The notes: generated by a model not told the origin, from the sequence alone. Positions 12,684 to 25,243 are shown, counted from the first letter of the stretch. The stretch is 64,000 bases of DNA from Stromatinia cepivora (GCA_014898415.1 RCTD01000020.1:372001-436000); one strand, 5' to 3'. Made by a program: numbers and translations.

Positions 12684-13102
12684 TCATGTATGACTTGAAG
12701 AGCAAGTATCTAGTCTGCGTAGTAGTCTTCCCTCGCTAATCTCAACTGATTCACTTAGTGCAGCAAAGTTTTCCGCCGTCAACTCCTCTTCTCTACTTCC
12801 GTCGTTGAATTTGCCTCCCTTCAATAATTTCCAAACAATTTGTAGCCACATCATCTCAAAACGCACACTGGGAACTGTTGCCATGGGGACCAGGCGAATG
12901 CAGGCATATTAAATGCGTCATGAGCAATCGAAACGAGAAGCTGAAGAGATTTGTTGCAATCCAACCAATTGGGTATATGTGAAAAGAGAAGAAGAAAAGC
13001 AATTGTAGAAAAAGTGCGGTTGACGGACCGGCATGAACGCAGTGAGGATATGGGAAGGTAACTAATTATATGGCCGAGCAGTTCAAGCACCATGCTATCC
13101 AT
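12684..13102 (-). pseudogene. F-box-like protein, frameshifted
   Basis: From the ATG at 13102 the frame gives an F-box-like start (MDSMVLELLGHIISYLPISS, then a Leu/Arg/Ser-rich continuation). It runs to a stop at 12851. The family-like C-terminal half (WLQIVWKLLKGG, then FAALSESVEISEGRLLRRL) is in another frame ending at 12684. No GT-AG intron I could find restores the frame, and the second frame has a stop just upstream. This looks like a single-base lesion near 12890-12900, or a sequencing error. F-box proteins recruit substrates to SCF ubiquitin ligases. Confidence 0.5.
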
Positions 13103-13337
13103 CTTCAACGATAATAGTAGAATAGGAAGTGGAAAGAATCCGGTTCGAAATCGCGAGTAGCCATTGTCTTTTGAAGCGTTGTGGATATTTGGTACCGACA
13201 CTTAGATGGGGAGCAAATGGAACCAATATTAGTTGAATGAATAAAGCAGACCTCAATGTCATATAAATCCAATCTTTTTTCCTGGCATCGGAGAGTTGTC
13301 ATCTCACATGTCCAAGCACCAATCAAGGTCCGTAGCA

Positions 13338-14584
13338 TCAAGATGAGGGTTGAGGCCGCAGCAAACCTTCAGCCTCCTTTTGTTCTTCCTCCCACCAGTT
13401 TTTGAACGTTATTAATCTACTAGTCCTTTCCTCCGCCATTCGTTTGCCAGGAGCTGTCTTCATCATCCCTCCTAATTTTTCCAGCTTGTCCTCGAAATGC
13501 CGAATGGTCTCTTCCATATTCCTTGCACCCTTTGCTCCGCCAAATGTAAATGTTCTTCCAATTCCGATAGCCCCTACAGTAGAACAAAAAGTTAACTTAG
13601 CTTCTTAATTGTCCATTTCTGGTATGCATTCCTACCAATAGCGTCGAGCCTGTCAGCATCTTGCACCACAGCCAGCTCTGGATATTTTTCAATCAATCCA
13701 CTCACTAATGCCAAATCCTTAATTTCACTCGAATACGAAACTCCGAGAACGATTCTCTGCACCTTGATGGCCAGCTTTTCTTCGGCCCCAAAACCCAATA
13801 GCGTTGAAAGCACCAAAGTATTTTGATCTTGGCCGGGCAAAAGATATTTCTTATCTCCTACATCATGCAAAAGTGCCGCCAAAGTGACAACTTGCAAATC
13901 CAATTCTGGGCCATTCACCCTCTCTTCATCAAGCTCCTTGTATATTCTATGTGCCAGTCCGACAACGCGTCGAATATGGTTGAAATCATGAGAACCGTCA
14001 TACGCGCTCATGTACTTCTCGACAAATGCTGTAACCTGCACGATCAATCCAGCATTCTGTACCATCTTTGGTTTCGTATTCCTCGGTTTCGATGTAACTG
14101 TTGTGGGTGATGGATTGCTGATAACTGCGGGGCCTTCGGAATATTCGCGAAATTCAGAATATCGAGACCTTCGTCGCATACCAAGCTTCTGTCTTAAGCG
14201 CCCCAAATTTGATCTCTTAATATCGAACCCTTCAGAAATCAATGCTTGGGCGATTTGGTCATCATTTAGATTTAGATTGTAATGGAAGGTTAATCGATCT
14301 TGGAGAGCTTGAGGTACGGGTCCACGATTTCTTTTGCGAATGTTCCATGTTGCCAAAGTTCGAGAGACTTTACGTTCAGAGACATCTAATGCTAATTCTT
14401 GATTGAGTTTTCTTGTAATATCGATGATAGGGGTGTTCTCTTCCGAAAAGAGTTTCACTATGAAGTCTTTGTATGGTTCCAAATTCACACCAGGAGGACG
14501 ACCAGGTTTTCGAAATGTAGAACTGGTTTCTGATATGTCATTTGGTTGCCCTTGGGGTTCATCAGGGCCTAGAGATGGAGGCAT
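13338..14584 (-). CDS. HTH plus HD-domain metal-dependent phosphohydrolase
   Basis: Two exons (13636-14584, 13338-13573) encode 394 residues. I start at the ATG at 14584; the frame is open further upstream but without another ATG. Residues 38-86 resemble a Clr5-type helix-turn-helix, and 94-138 look like a second one ending in GMRRR. Residues 180-330 form an HD domain of the YedJ-like type: SHDFNH (199-204), LLHDVGD (239-244) and QDADRLDAIGAIGIGR (from 308), with the glycine-rich tail FGGAKG. HD proteins of this group hydrolyse phosphate esters or nucleotides using bound metal. The DNA-binding-like front end is uncommon for this family and may direct it to chromatin or be a domesticated piece. 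The divergent neighbour starts 245 bp away, so they share a short promoter. Confidence 0.85.
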
Positions 14585-14828
14585 AATGAGAAAGATTGAT
14601 GGAATTTTGACCGACAAGTCCTTATGGAAATCAAAGTACTTTTGCGGTTGACATAGTGATTCTGTTTCGGCCACCGTATTTTTTGTTTTTATGGTAATTC
14701 ACCTTAGAGGAGTGGTCAAAGGCACAAGTCCCAAAACACGGCTTCCGGAAGCTTTAATATGTGAAACCTGAACGTGAGAGCTCTCATCTTCTTCAAAGGC
14801 AATTTCAAGGCCACAATTATTATTCAAG

Positions 14829-16076
14829 ATGTCAGATATACACTCAAAAGTTAATAGCCGGCTCACACAAGTCACCGACTTTTTAACTGGAAACAAAACT
14901 GCCACGACTATTCCATTCGATCCCAATTCCACCAAGTTTCCATCTAGAAAGAATGTTCCGCGAAGAGAGGATGCACCTGAAGGAGCGTAAGTAGCAATTG
15001 AAGTTTTCAGAAACTCAACTGATGTCTAAAAGTGCGTGGGTTTGGGGAAGTGATGATTATGTAGGTAATCTTGATACTATACCTTTCAATGTCATTAATG
15101 GTTCCATAGATTGGAAGATTGAATCTTCTCACACCAACTCGAGTTACTGCTGCATCCAATGAAATTCAAAGCGGCGAGATCGTTCCATTGAATCTCCCTT
15201 TGAACGTGCCAGAAGTACCAGCTTTTCATCGAGAACCATTTGAGCATAGTATTAAAGAGCTAGTTCCTGGGTTGGCCCATGACGATATATATGCGTTGAA
15301 CACGCAATCTGGTACACAATGGGATGGATTCAGGCATATTGCACACATACCAACTGGCAACTTCTACAATGGGACTAAAGCAAAAGACATAGTTGGAGTT
15401 GAGAAGGACGATAATAAATGTGGTATTCATCATTGGGCTGAACATGGGATAGCTGGTCGCGGTGTCTTGATTGACTACTGGACTTATGCCCAAGAGAATG
15501 GAATTATCTATGGTAATCAATCAGCACAAATTGTACCATTTTGTCGTCTGACATGCATATGTAGATCCTTTTGATTATCACACTATATCCTACGCTGAAC
15601 TGCAAGCAGCTGGAAAGGCTCAAGGTATTGATATCCGCCCTGCTTCCCAAGGAGGAAATATTAAGATTGGAGATCTACTTTTCGTTCGCTCAGGCTTCGT
15701 GTCTACATACCATACCAAATCTTCAGAAGCAAGAAAAGCCGCCGCTCTCAGGCCACATAAAACCGGACCTGAGGATGGCCAGCGATGGGCGGGTCTCGAA
15801 CAAGATGAAGATATGCTTGATTGGTTGCACGATTGTTACTTTTCGGCTGTAGCAGGTGATGCCCCTACTTTTGAGGCTTGGCCATCGCAAGAGCATTACA
15901 TGTTACATGAATACCTACTGGCCATGTGGGGTATGCCTCTGGGAGAAATGTTTGATTTGGAGAAGTTGGCGAAGACGTGTAAGGAGAAAGGAAGGTGGAG
16001 CTTCTTTGTTACTAGTGCTCCGAATAACTGCCCGGGAGGTGTATCCAGCCACGGAAACGCCATTGCTATATTTTAA
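14829..16076 (+). CDS. Cyclase-family (KynB-like) metal-dependent hydrolase
   Basis: Four exons (14829-14986, 15033-15060, 15110-15512, 15565-16076) join in frame into 366 residues. The N-terminal RREDAPEGAAWVWGSDDYIG and LNLLTP segments are typical of fungal cyclase-family proteins (Pfam PF04199). The metal site appears as NTQSGTQWDGFRHIAH, followed by HHWAEHGIAGRGVLIDY. The C-terminal half has the usual EHYMLHEYLLAMWGMPLGEMFDL stretch. Bacterial relatives hydrolyse N-formylkynurenine, but the fungal group with the QWDG version is mostly uncharacterised. The first exons were assigned because they restore the AAWVWGSDDYIGRLNLLTP motif. A minus-strand frame over the same exons is a shadow. Confidence 0.85.
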
Positions 16077-17725
16077 TACTTACAATGGAAACTGAGATGG
16101 ATATACTTGTCATTACTGTTTTTTTTTTTTGCAACTTTTCACACATTTTTTATAAATTATCTAAATATATATATATATTCCGGGCCATTACACAAATTTT
16201 TGACATTCCGAAATCAACTTAACTCGTTCCGGAATACACTGGTTTGCCAAATAAACTAGTTGATACCGAAAATAGTAAAAATAAAGACATTCACAAATAA
16301 ACTAAGTTTATACAAAAATAAAATATTCAATATCCTAATTCATTAACTAATCAACTAATACATACACTAATATAAAAAAGGAAAAGAACTACAACCTCAT
16401 CGTCACCTATATTTTCAATCTCATCGTCATCTTTACCCCCGTTTTCAACCTCATCGTCCCTTTTCTCTTTTGTTTCATTAGTATACAAATTGGAATTACT
16501 ATATAAAATAAACGAATAATATTTGAAGTTTTTTTCTATAAATCTTGAATCTCTATAAACCCTGAATTATAGATTTTGAATCCTTATAAGTCTTAAATCC
16601 TTATAAACTTTTAAACTTTAAATCTTTATAAATCTTAATTTATTTGTTAAATTAATATAATAAAATATAAAAAATATTTATAAATAAATTAGATCATTTG
16701 TGAATAGTTTTATTATTATTATAAACGGATATATTATACAATCAACAAACTCGTTTAAATATTGAATTGATTAGAATATTCGTCAATAAGCTAGCTCATT
16801 TCGAAATACATTATATTGATTTCGGAATCCCGGATTTGCGTAATGGCCCGGAACATATAACTATTATTTCATGAATTATGAACCAGCTGGTATGCAAATT
16901 TCGTGGATGTGACTTTGTAGAAACTATTCAGCCATAACTTAATACCATTAAAAAATACCACAAACACGAAAGCGTCCAAACCCAAGTAACATTCCACCAT
17001 CACCCCTTCAAGACATATATATCTAGCGGGAGCGAATCGTGGTTAACGGTACAGGCTGCCTGCTTTCCGCACAATCCAACATCCAACATCGAGCAAATAG
17101 CGCATATACATTAAGAATACCTACATATTAATCCCAAGTTTCCCTACACGAAGGCATCACAGTCCTCCGAGAATTCGTTTACAAATTACCTATCTACTTA
17201 ATATCTAGACGAGATAACTGTCGTGGATCATGGATCACGAGTCATGCAGCCAGCTGCCTTTATACAGTTCAGAAATACAATATGCAAGAGCTGAGGTCGC
17301 CCCCGAGTAAGCGCAATTTGTTTCGTCCTGCTGTAGGATGGCATTTGCTTTTTGCATTAGTAGATGCAAGTGTACTCTAGTATTTGAGAAGCCAAAAAAA
17401 AAAAAGGATTGTCCGCAGTGTATACTTCGAGTATTGTATTGGCTGGAAGTGTTTCTTCTAATTAAGACATCTATCTCATGGCTTCTTGAAACCTAATATG
17501 TGAAGTAATGCTACAAGTAATCATGTCGGTATATTTTGAGTCTAGGAACAAAAATATCTTAGGATTTGTTGTATTTCTTCCTTTTGATACCGCAAAATTT
17601 GTTACTGGTAGACTTATGGAAATGCTTGTACTGAATTTGCATATGAAGAAGTGACATTCTAGCTCTAGCTACCAAGAAATCCCAATGAGTCATTCCAAAC
17701 TTTTAAACACAACCGAAAAAGAAAT
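16077..17725. other. Intergenic with a TIR element
   Basis: AT-rich, no gene. Holds the inverted-repeat element at 16178-16853, described separately, and short poly(A/T) and TA tracts. Confidence 0.6.
16178..16853. mobile_element. Non-autonomous TIR element, 676 bp
   Basis: The ends are inverted repeats: TTCCGGGCCATTAC-CAAAT on the left matches the reverse complement of the right end, and similarity continues through ATTCCGAAATCAA, about 40 bp in all. The interior is AT-rich, contains repeats of CTTATAAATCTT-like words and has no coding capacity. The target duplication is unclear because the left flank is a TA run. It is probably a MITE or an internally deleted DNA transposon. Confidence 0.7.
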
Positions 17726-18851
17726 CTATTCTTCATTTGACTCCGTCTCATCCTCACTCCTTGCCCTCATCTCCTTATTCCAACCATTTCCCTTGCCCCT
17801 TCCCAACTTTTTCCCCTTGACACCTTTTCCCCTCAGCCCAACCGGAACCTCCTTCTTCACCACTCCATCCTCAAATAGTACTCCTATATCCGTTCTCCTT
17901 GCAATGACTTTCTTCCATGTGCTCTTACCAATGAAACCATTCTCATCTCCTTGACTGACTATTCCTCCATTACCATTTCTATACCATTTAACTTGTGGGT
18001 CGGATTCCATGGTGGTTTTGAGAGATATGTAGATAGATACATCGGCATCATCCTTATTAGTGGATATACGAGTTCGAGTCTCGATTGCATCGGACGAGAT
18101 GAAGATACTGGCGAATGACAGATGGGATTGCCCGCCGGCTTTCCTGATACCTCCGGAAGCGAGGATGAGAGGGTAGTTTGAGTAGGAGGTTTCATACACG
18201 ACGAAGTTAGGGAGGCCCGCAGTCGAGGTGGTGACAGGTTCAAGGGAAGTGATGGATATGTTGCTTGAGGTAATAGTTGTGGGGGTGGAGGGAGTGTTGA
18301 GACGAATAAGGTAGTCGGATGGAGAGTCTGACTCAGTCTCAGATGATGAGATTGATTTAAGGGTGAAGCGTGACTTTGCAGAGGGGGATTGTATGGTTTT
18401 TCGAAGCTCCAGGAGAGTGAGATCGAGAGTATTGAGGTTCTTGAGCTGATTGTGAAGCTTTGTGTTAGATTGTTTTGCTTGAGAAACGACTTGTTTGCTT
18501 AAAAGCAAATTCGGACATGGCAGAAGGTTTCAAATCCACGAGGTTTTTACTTACAACTTTCTCACAACTAAACCAGCCCTCAGGATCGGCGAGAAGCTTC
18601 TCTGTGCTTTCTTCATGCTCGCTGTCTTCTTCTGCGAAACGCTTGAGAAGCTTGGTAAGGGCTCGCGTGACAGTAGAGTCACGTTCCGCGATGATGCTGT
18701 AGCCCCTCTGACGACTCTTCTTGTTGCTGGAGACACTTCCCCCATGTTTTCCTCTACCATGTCTAGATTGGTTGTTGGAAATAGGGGAGGGGGGCATAAT
18801 CTCTCTATCGAGAGACATAGCTAAAAGTGGTTGCATGACAGCAGCCGCCAT
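17726..18851 (-). CDS. RNA 2'-phosphotransferase (Tpt1/KptA family)
   Basis: Two open blocks, 18555-18851 and about 17726-18490, form one protein of roughly 350 residues. The first block has a basic N-terminus and the helical RALTKLLKR / DPEGWFSCEKV region that matches the N-terminal lobe of KptA/Tpt1. The second has VVYETSYSNYPLILASGGI, GGQSHLSFA and SIYISLKTTME... GIVSQGDENGFIG, corresponding to the NAD-binding ADP-ribosyltransferase-like lobe. Tpt1 removes the 2'-phosphate left at tRNA splice junctions, using NAD. The usual HGT motif reads YET here, so activity is uncertain. The best donor (GTAAGT at 18554) does not keep frame with the most obvious acceptor (18498); a GTGAGA donor with an acceptor at 18490 does. 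The exact junction is unresolved. Confidence 0.72.
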
Positions 18852-19976
18852 TATGCTAGTTTAAACGCGAGATAGGAAAAGCAGTTGATGTGTGTAGAAA
18901 GAATAAACGGAGACGAACGTGAAATGCTGAAAGAATGGTGATATATTTTATCAGAGAAGGGGCCAACAGAAATATATAAGAGGAGACGGAGGCTCACGGG
19001 AACACAGCAGACACGTCCTCAAGGACATGTCATTTTGGCCATGCCGTATTTATTTGCCAAGCGCACAACGTTAAAGAGGCGGAAGACTATCGGTCTATTG
19101 CATCTTCCTCGTCTGCATCATTTGTAACGAATGATTTTACGTTATATGGCGGGGGTGGGACTTGGAATAATCTCAAAGCTTCTTGAAAGGAACAAGCGGG
19201 GGATGGTATATAGCGGTGTGGACCCAAGCTATGTAACCCCAAAATGATTGACCACTCCGAATGGAGAGGCGCGCCCCGTAATGAAATGCACGCCATGATC
19301 TTATGCATTTATCTGGGTCCAATCGTCCATAAGGCCAGAAGCGGTGTGTATCACTGGCTTGCACGTGATCTCGCGACTGAAGCGCAATTCGAGGCTCTTT
19401 GTGAGAGCGGAACGTATTGCCGTTCAGAAAATCAATTCTGGAGGTGATACGATACGAAGCATGCCGATCACTACGTGGCACTAGCTCGGCATAGATGAGA
19501 ATTATTGCATGCCCTTTACCTAATGGGTTACTTGCTACCTGTACATGAGACTTCTGTATACAGACTCGAATGTGATTTTGAATTCGAAGTGTCTTGAAAA
19601 CTCAATGTTTGAGAATCTGTGACCTTAACTAGATATTGAGTAGCCAAGCCTAGAACGGATATCCATGAACGAATTAGAGTATGAACGGTTCTCGGTAGGG
19701 CGTAGTCTGTATTGATGAGGCACATCAGGTGTCTGACACAGTTGCGTAGATTGGCTCACGATATCTTTTGTTGCGGTATGATGAAGTATAGTAAGAGAAA
19801 GACTCACTATGATGAACCTAATAATAAATGGAGTAGCGCGAATCCTATTTCACGTTTATCTCCACTCATAGAATGGCAACTGAACTCCCAGCACTGTCCG
19901 ACAGTGTCCCAAGACTATCAAAAAACCCCTCTTTCTATTACACCCTCAGACAAGTGCCCCGCAACATTTATACTCA
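18852..19976. other. Intergenic, no supported gene
   Basis: Contains the 5' region of the Tpt1-like gene and the 3' side of OMA1. I see only short frames without family features. Confidence 0.5.
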
Positions 19977-21237
19977 TCACCAGAGCCCACCAAATGTGGT
20001 CCGAAAGTCATTGAAATTATCCATGGTGGATGCACATCCACTTTCGGCTCTTGCAGCCTCTGCTTTGGACATCCACTCTTGCATTTGCGTTATTCGATTG
20101 TTATTCTGGGTATGAATCAGTGCCATAATTTTGAAACAAGTATAAACGCGCCTACCGATGGATGGGTTGAAAGCCATTGAGGGGGGGCATTCCTTTCTGC
20201 TGCCTGCATCCTCTTCCATACGTCAATTGCAGCTTGGGGATCATAACAACTCTTTGCCATGATCATCAACCCAATATGATCAGCCTCTGTTTCCTGATTT
20301 CTTGACGCGGGTAGATTGATGCCAAATTCAAGTGCAAGAGCCCCGAGCATTTCCCCTAGACCTCCAGTATATCCTGTAGCATCCAGGAATCGAAACAATA
20401 TACGCAAGGGTATATGAAACACAGCGGTTTTACTCATCGTTTCTCCCGAATGATTTGCGATATTATGGGCAATTTCATGGCCAAGAATCTGCAAGATCGG
20501 TAAGTCAGGAATTTACAATTAAGGGTACGAAGGGATTTGTACTGTAGCAAGACCGTCATCCGTTGAAGCAATCGGCAGTATTCCAGTGAAGACAAACACT
20601 TTACCTCCAGGTATGACGAAGGCATTCATTTCTGTGCAGAGAAGGGTCAGCCAAATAGCTAAAATAGTCATTTGATATTTTGTATTGCACCTTCGGAGTC
20701 TATGACATTCACTTCCCAATTTACGTTGTCGATGCCACTCGCAGGTATTAATCGACTCATAACTCTTTGCACCATCATGGTCCTTTTGTCCCAATCGGGA
20801 AGAATACGTCTGCGATACTGCTGCAAGATCTGTCGATACATCATCTGCCCTTCTCTTTCCATGTCCTGTGGGCTGTATATGTTGAACCGTCTCCTTCCAG
20901 AAACCGGGACATCTTCGATATTATTGCTAATATAAACCACTACGCCACCGGCAGCTAATATAGCTATGAATGAGTACAACGCAGGATGTTTGAAGTTTTT
21001 GATATGTTTATCGGAGATAAGGGGGCGTGCATTTCGAGCTTCATTAGGATCAAATCTGTAGTATTTCTGCCTGCGTCCTTGATAGCCACGCGAAGGGGGT
21101 GGATTGAAAAATGGATATGACCATCTTGGTATCCTATATTGGGTAAGAGGTAGTGGTCGTAAGAGAGGGGACGTGTTGGCAGAGCGTGCGATTGTGTTGC
21201 GAATTGGTAAGCTTCGTAAGATAGATCTGGATGTCAT
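19977..21237 (-). CDS. OMA1: Mitochondrial inner-membrane metalloprotease OMA1
   Basis: Four exons (20691-21237, 20543-20631, 20156-20488, 19977-20105) join in frame to 365 residues. An Arg/Ser-rich mitochondrial presequence is followed by a transmembrane segment (HPALYSFIAILAAGGVVVYI). Next comes the M48 peptidase domain: NAFVIPGGKVFVFTGIL, the zinc motif HEIAHN, and the third ligand region ETEADHIG. The C-terminal PPQWLSTHPS motif is also typical. OMA1 degrades inner-membrane proteins under stress and processes OPA1/Mgm1-type targets. Length and domain order match fungal OMA1. It lies tail-to-tail with the Tpt1-like gene's upstream region and head-to-head with the kelch gene (544 bp apart). 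Confidence 0.93.
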
Positions 21238-21781
21238 CTCTTCTCTTTCTTAATGGAAGACGGCAATAGTATAGGTATGTGGCACCGGAATTAGATGAAG
21301 TTTGTGTTCGAATGAATGTTCTTATTCATTGTGAGCATTAACTCGATTAGTCACCTTTGATAGCATCGAAGCTTTAAATGGTATCAATCCGGCCAAAGAT
21401 CCATTATATATTATATAAATTTGACCACACAGTTAGTTGATAGGTTATGTAATTGACATGACGGGAGCTTTCTTTGAAGGTTTAAAAAACTATTATTGGT
21501 GCTAAGAAAGAGTTGGTTTGCGGGGCTGAAGAAGCTACCAAGAGCTAGGTACCCCACCACACCACGCCAGAAATACCCTGGAGCTCATGGACTGACGTAT
21601 AAATATCATATCATATCATTTACACAATTATATTCAGATTTGTTGCTATCTATTTCAATATCGTGAGTCTTTGGCATAATTATTATAAACCTCGAGTTTT
21701 TACTATTGTCTTTCAACTATTTTGATTTACACTTTTAATCAAGTTACTTGACCTTTTTCTTGATCATAATCTAATTTCAAA

Positions 21782-23206
21782 ATGATGGAAATTGGAGCAA
21801 CAGCTGCAAAGATCACTCACGGTCTCTTCCAGAACACGCATCCCCTCAAGGCGAAATGGAATCGCATCAATGGAGTTCAGCTCCCAAGATCATCTCACTC
21901 TGTCGCAGTCGTCGCCGGTCGAGCATACATATTCGGGGGTGAAATCAATCCACGCGAACCCGTCGATAATGACATGCACGTCATCATTCTCCCTTCTGGC
22001 ACCGTCACCAGCGCCGACTATCGAGTTACACCTGCCAAACCGACACATACTGGTGGAGAGGTTCCCGAGAAGAGAGTAGGACATACGGCAGGAGTTATTG
22101 GAGAACGAATATTCATCTTTGGTGGGAGAGGTGGTAAAGACATGAAACCTCTTGAAGAAAATGGCAGAGTTTGGGTCTACGATACGAGGACAGATAGATG
22201 GTCTTTCTTAGATCCAACCTCTGGCACTCCTTTCCCTGCTGCGCGATCCTACCATTCGAGCATTGCTATTGAAAAGCCCGGGCCATCAAATACGAAGAGT
22301 GTGGATTTCGATCAGGCTATCGACGAAACCAAGATTGGAATAATTGCAGAGGGAGCTAAGACTGATGATGAGCAAGGTGGTTATGGAACATTTTTCGTCC
22401 ACGCAGGATGTCCTGTTTCTGGACGAACAAATGATCTCTGGGCATTTGATGTTCAAAGCCGTACATGGAAGGAATTCCCTTCAGCTCCAGGAAAACCCAG
22501 AGGTGGCACATCGCTGGCAGTTTCAAAACAGAGGATCTACCGATATGGTGGTTTTAATGGCGAGAGTGAGGAGGGAGGCTGTCTTGACATTTTGGAATTG
22601 GCCCTCGAAACTTTCAACGACAAATCTGGTTCGGGAGAATTGGGAGTCGCCCCGAAAGGAGATTGGGAAACCTTGAACTTTGAAGAAGAGAGCATGAAAC
22701 ACCCCGGTCATAGAAGTGTGGCCGGCATGCACACCATCAATACTGGTTAGTTCTTGATTTATGTTTCTCGATGTTTAGTGTTGGCAGTCGATTCATACTA
22801 TTTATGGAATGATAACTGACATTTTGTAGGTATGGGCAGAGAATATTTAATTCTCTTACTTGGTGAAAAAGATCCAAGTAGCCAAGGTCATGATGGAGCC
22901 GGCAAGTTCTGGAGTGATGTCTGGGCATTCCAATGTCCTCCCCAAGGCATGACTGCGGCAAGTTTCAAAGATGCTACCTGGCAAGCACTGGGACAACAAA
23001 CTGGTGAAGGTCTTTGGAGCCAAATAGTCGTTTCTGACTCAGAGGGTTTTGAAGGTGATGATGTTAGGAAGCTTGTGCCCGGCGAGCGTGGATGGTTCGC
23101 AAGTTCGTCAATGGGCGATGCTGACTTCAGAGGTATCCTCTTGTGGGGTGGTCTGAATGGAAAGAATGAACGTGAAGACAATGGATGGATCTTAACTATT
23201 GAATAA
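21782..23206 (+). CDS. Kelch-repeat beta-propeller protein
   Basis: Two exons (21782-22745, 22830-23206) give 446 residues. Kelch blades are marked by RAYIFGGE, RIFIFGGRGG, NDLWAFDVQSRTW, RIYRYGGFNG, SDVWAFQ and ILLWGGLNG. This forms a six- or seven-bladed propeller for protein binding, with no added catalytic domain. The blade set resembles the kelch proteins annotated as nitrile-specifier-like or tip-elongation-like in fungi, but the partner cannot be read from the sequence. No signal peptide or membrane segment, so probably cytosolic. Confidence 0.88.
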
Positions 23207-23749
23207 AAGCACAACATATGGGCGGAAATAACGGGGGGCGTATTGGAACTGGAGATAACCTTACTTACAATCTTACGAATAATGAATAAATATGAATGAA
23301 ATGAAATGAGATGCAAGTCCTATTGTTGTTCGTGGCCCACATGAGAAGTTGAACAAAAATCCTGGGACATTTAAATCAGCAATACTTCGGATCAGCATCA
23401 ACACCTCAAAAGCGAGAATCGGATTATCATCAGACTATGACAAGGGACTGATTTTATAGAATGGAATTGTTGTTGGATTTTCAATCCTGATATTATTGTT
23501 GTAATCTTACAACTTCATGTGGGCCATCCCATTTTCTCCCTCAGCGGTGCTAACGGAGCTCGCCTCGCCTAGATAATAACGACCCCCTCCTTTACTGGAC
23601 CATAGCAAAACCGCATATAAATAATCATTCTTCCTCAAAAATACCTGCAACGCATCTCAAAGGCTCAAACAGGAGTGCGATAGCGTTGCAGGTATTCCAA
23701 CACATGCTATCTATACTTCCTCCCCCACTAACAAACCCCCAGACCCAAA
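23207..23749. other. Intergenic / 3' and 5' untranslated region
   Basis: Lies between two plus-strand genes. No coding sequence or clear regulatory motif seen. Confidence 0.5.
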
Positions 23750-24367
23750 ATGTCACACGAAGCAGCTCTTACATCCTCCGCCGCGGAAGCAATTGCCCCC
23801 GACCTCTTCCCACTCCGAACACCTCCCACGCCATCTCAAATCGAAGCGGGCATTACCGCATGTCTCGAAGTACAGCGTCGTGCCGTAACGCAAGGAAAAC
23901 GCCCTTTTGCTGCTGTTCTCCTAGGGCCTGATAACGAAACTGTGCTCCTTACCCATCAAAGCATCGATCAAGTAAATCATGCCGAGAGTTCATTGGCACG
24001 ACTAGCCTATTCGCATTATAAGAAAGAATATCTGTGGAGATGTACGTTGGTTAGTACGTGGGAGCCTTGTGCTATGTGTTCTGGTACGTTGTGTTTATGC
24101 GAGATGAAAAGTTCAAGTAACTCATGATATGGTGTAGCGACGATATATTGGGCACATATTGGACGAATCGTATATGCGGCGACGAATGAACAATTGGCAG
24201 GTCTTACGGGACCGGGAAATAGAGAGAATTTCACATTGAAGTGGCATACGAGGGATATTTTGGAGGGGCAACAGAAGGATATTGAGATTATTGGGCCGGT
24301 GGAGGGGATGGATAAGGTGGTTGTGGAGGAGAGCGATAGGTATTGGAGTACAACTAGGGCCATATAA
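23750..24367 (+). CDS. Cytidine/guanine-deaminase-like nucleoside deaminase
   Basis: Two exons (23750-24083, 24138-24367) give 187 residues. The zinc and catalytic residues are visible: HAE at 77-79 and PCAMC at 106-110. The downstream ATIYWAHIGRIVYAATNEQ segment is typical of guanine deaminase and tRNA-type deaminase relatives. The enzyme would hydrolytically deaminate a purine or pyrimidine base or nucleoside; the C-terminal helix with TLKWHTRDIL is more like the guanine-deaminase-like branch. The short intron interrupts right after the PCAMC motif. Substrate specificity is inferred only. Confidence 0.87.
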
Positions 24368-25243
24368 GATTGAAACGGAGTTACAGATTTTTGAGATTCA
24401 AGGGCAAAGATGGCAATCTCTCGATCCCAAAATCACTAGCCCACCTCCACATCACAGTTGGGATATGTTTTCTAACTTCTGATCAGTTATAAGAGGCAAC
24501 TAAATCTCACTGGGACAAGGGATTTTTGATATATATTTTGGGTTTTATCTGATGAGCGTATAGCTTCTACTTCCTCTACCATTATTTCTGCATTATTTCT
24601 ATTCTCGCTTTTCCGTTGCCCCTGCTCCATTTTTTTGAGACTTCAATTTTGGCAATGGACACAGTCAATTTGATGTTCGGGTCTCCATTTGCCTCTTTGT
24701 ACCAACTTTTGATAGAATGGTTGGTAGGTAATTGGTCTCCTGCGTGTTCTTACGAAATGGTAGCCCATTGCTGTAACTTGCGGTCGATGTCTACGGCATC
24801 AAGATACCAATAAAGAACATTTTTGCGTTGAATTACATTCATGACTGCTAGACAAGACATAAAAATTTTCTACAAAGCATATTATTGGATGCCCAGCAAC
24901 GGATGATGATACAAGAGAAGAAAATACAGTCTGATATGATAGCCGGGACCGAATACGTTAATGTTTTGTATTGAGTTTGAAGTGGAAACATTGACACCAA
25001 AAGGCTGCGGTTGGGAGATAGAGTATTGAAGGATGTATCGACTTTTGATACTGTACTAGCATAGGAATCACGATTTTCATGATGCATCCGGAACCTGCCC
25101 TGCAAGGTAGATGATATATGTATCCCCACCTACACCATCCTGTAATCAGAGTCAAGCATTCGTTTTGACAGACGAAAAGCTGTATTGGGACACTTTCACC
25201 GGAAATGCCGACCTTTGATGAGGCGAGAAATATGGTTCCCAAA
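24368..25243. other. Intergenic, no supported gene
   Basis: Convergent 3' ends of the deaminase and P450 genes. Nothing further seen. Confidence 0.5.

Noticed and set aside
14699..14935. Minus-strand frame, 78 codons, apparently spliceable
   Set aside because: The plus strand here encodes the first exons of the cyclase-family gene with the family's own motif, so the minus frame is a shadow.
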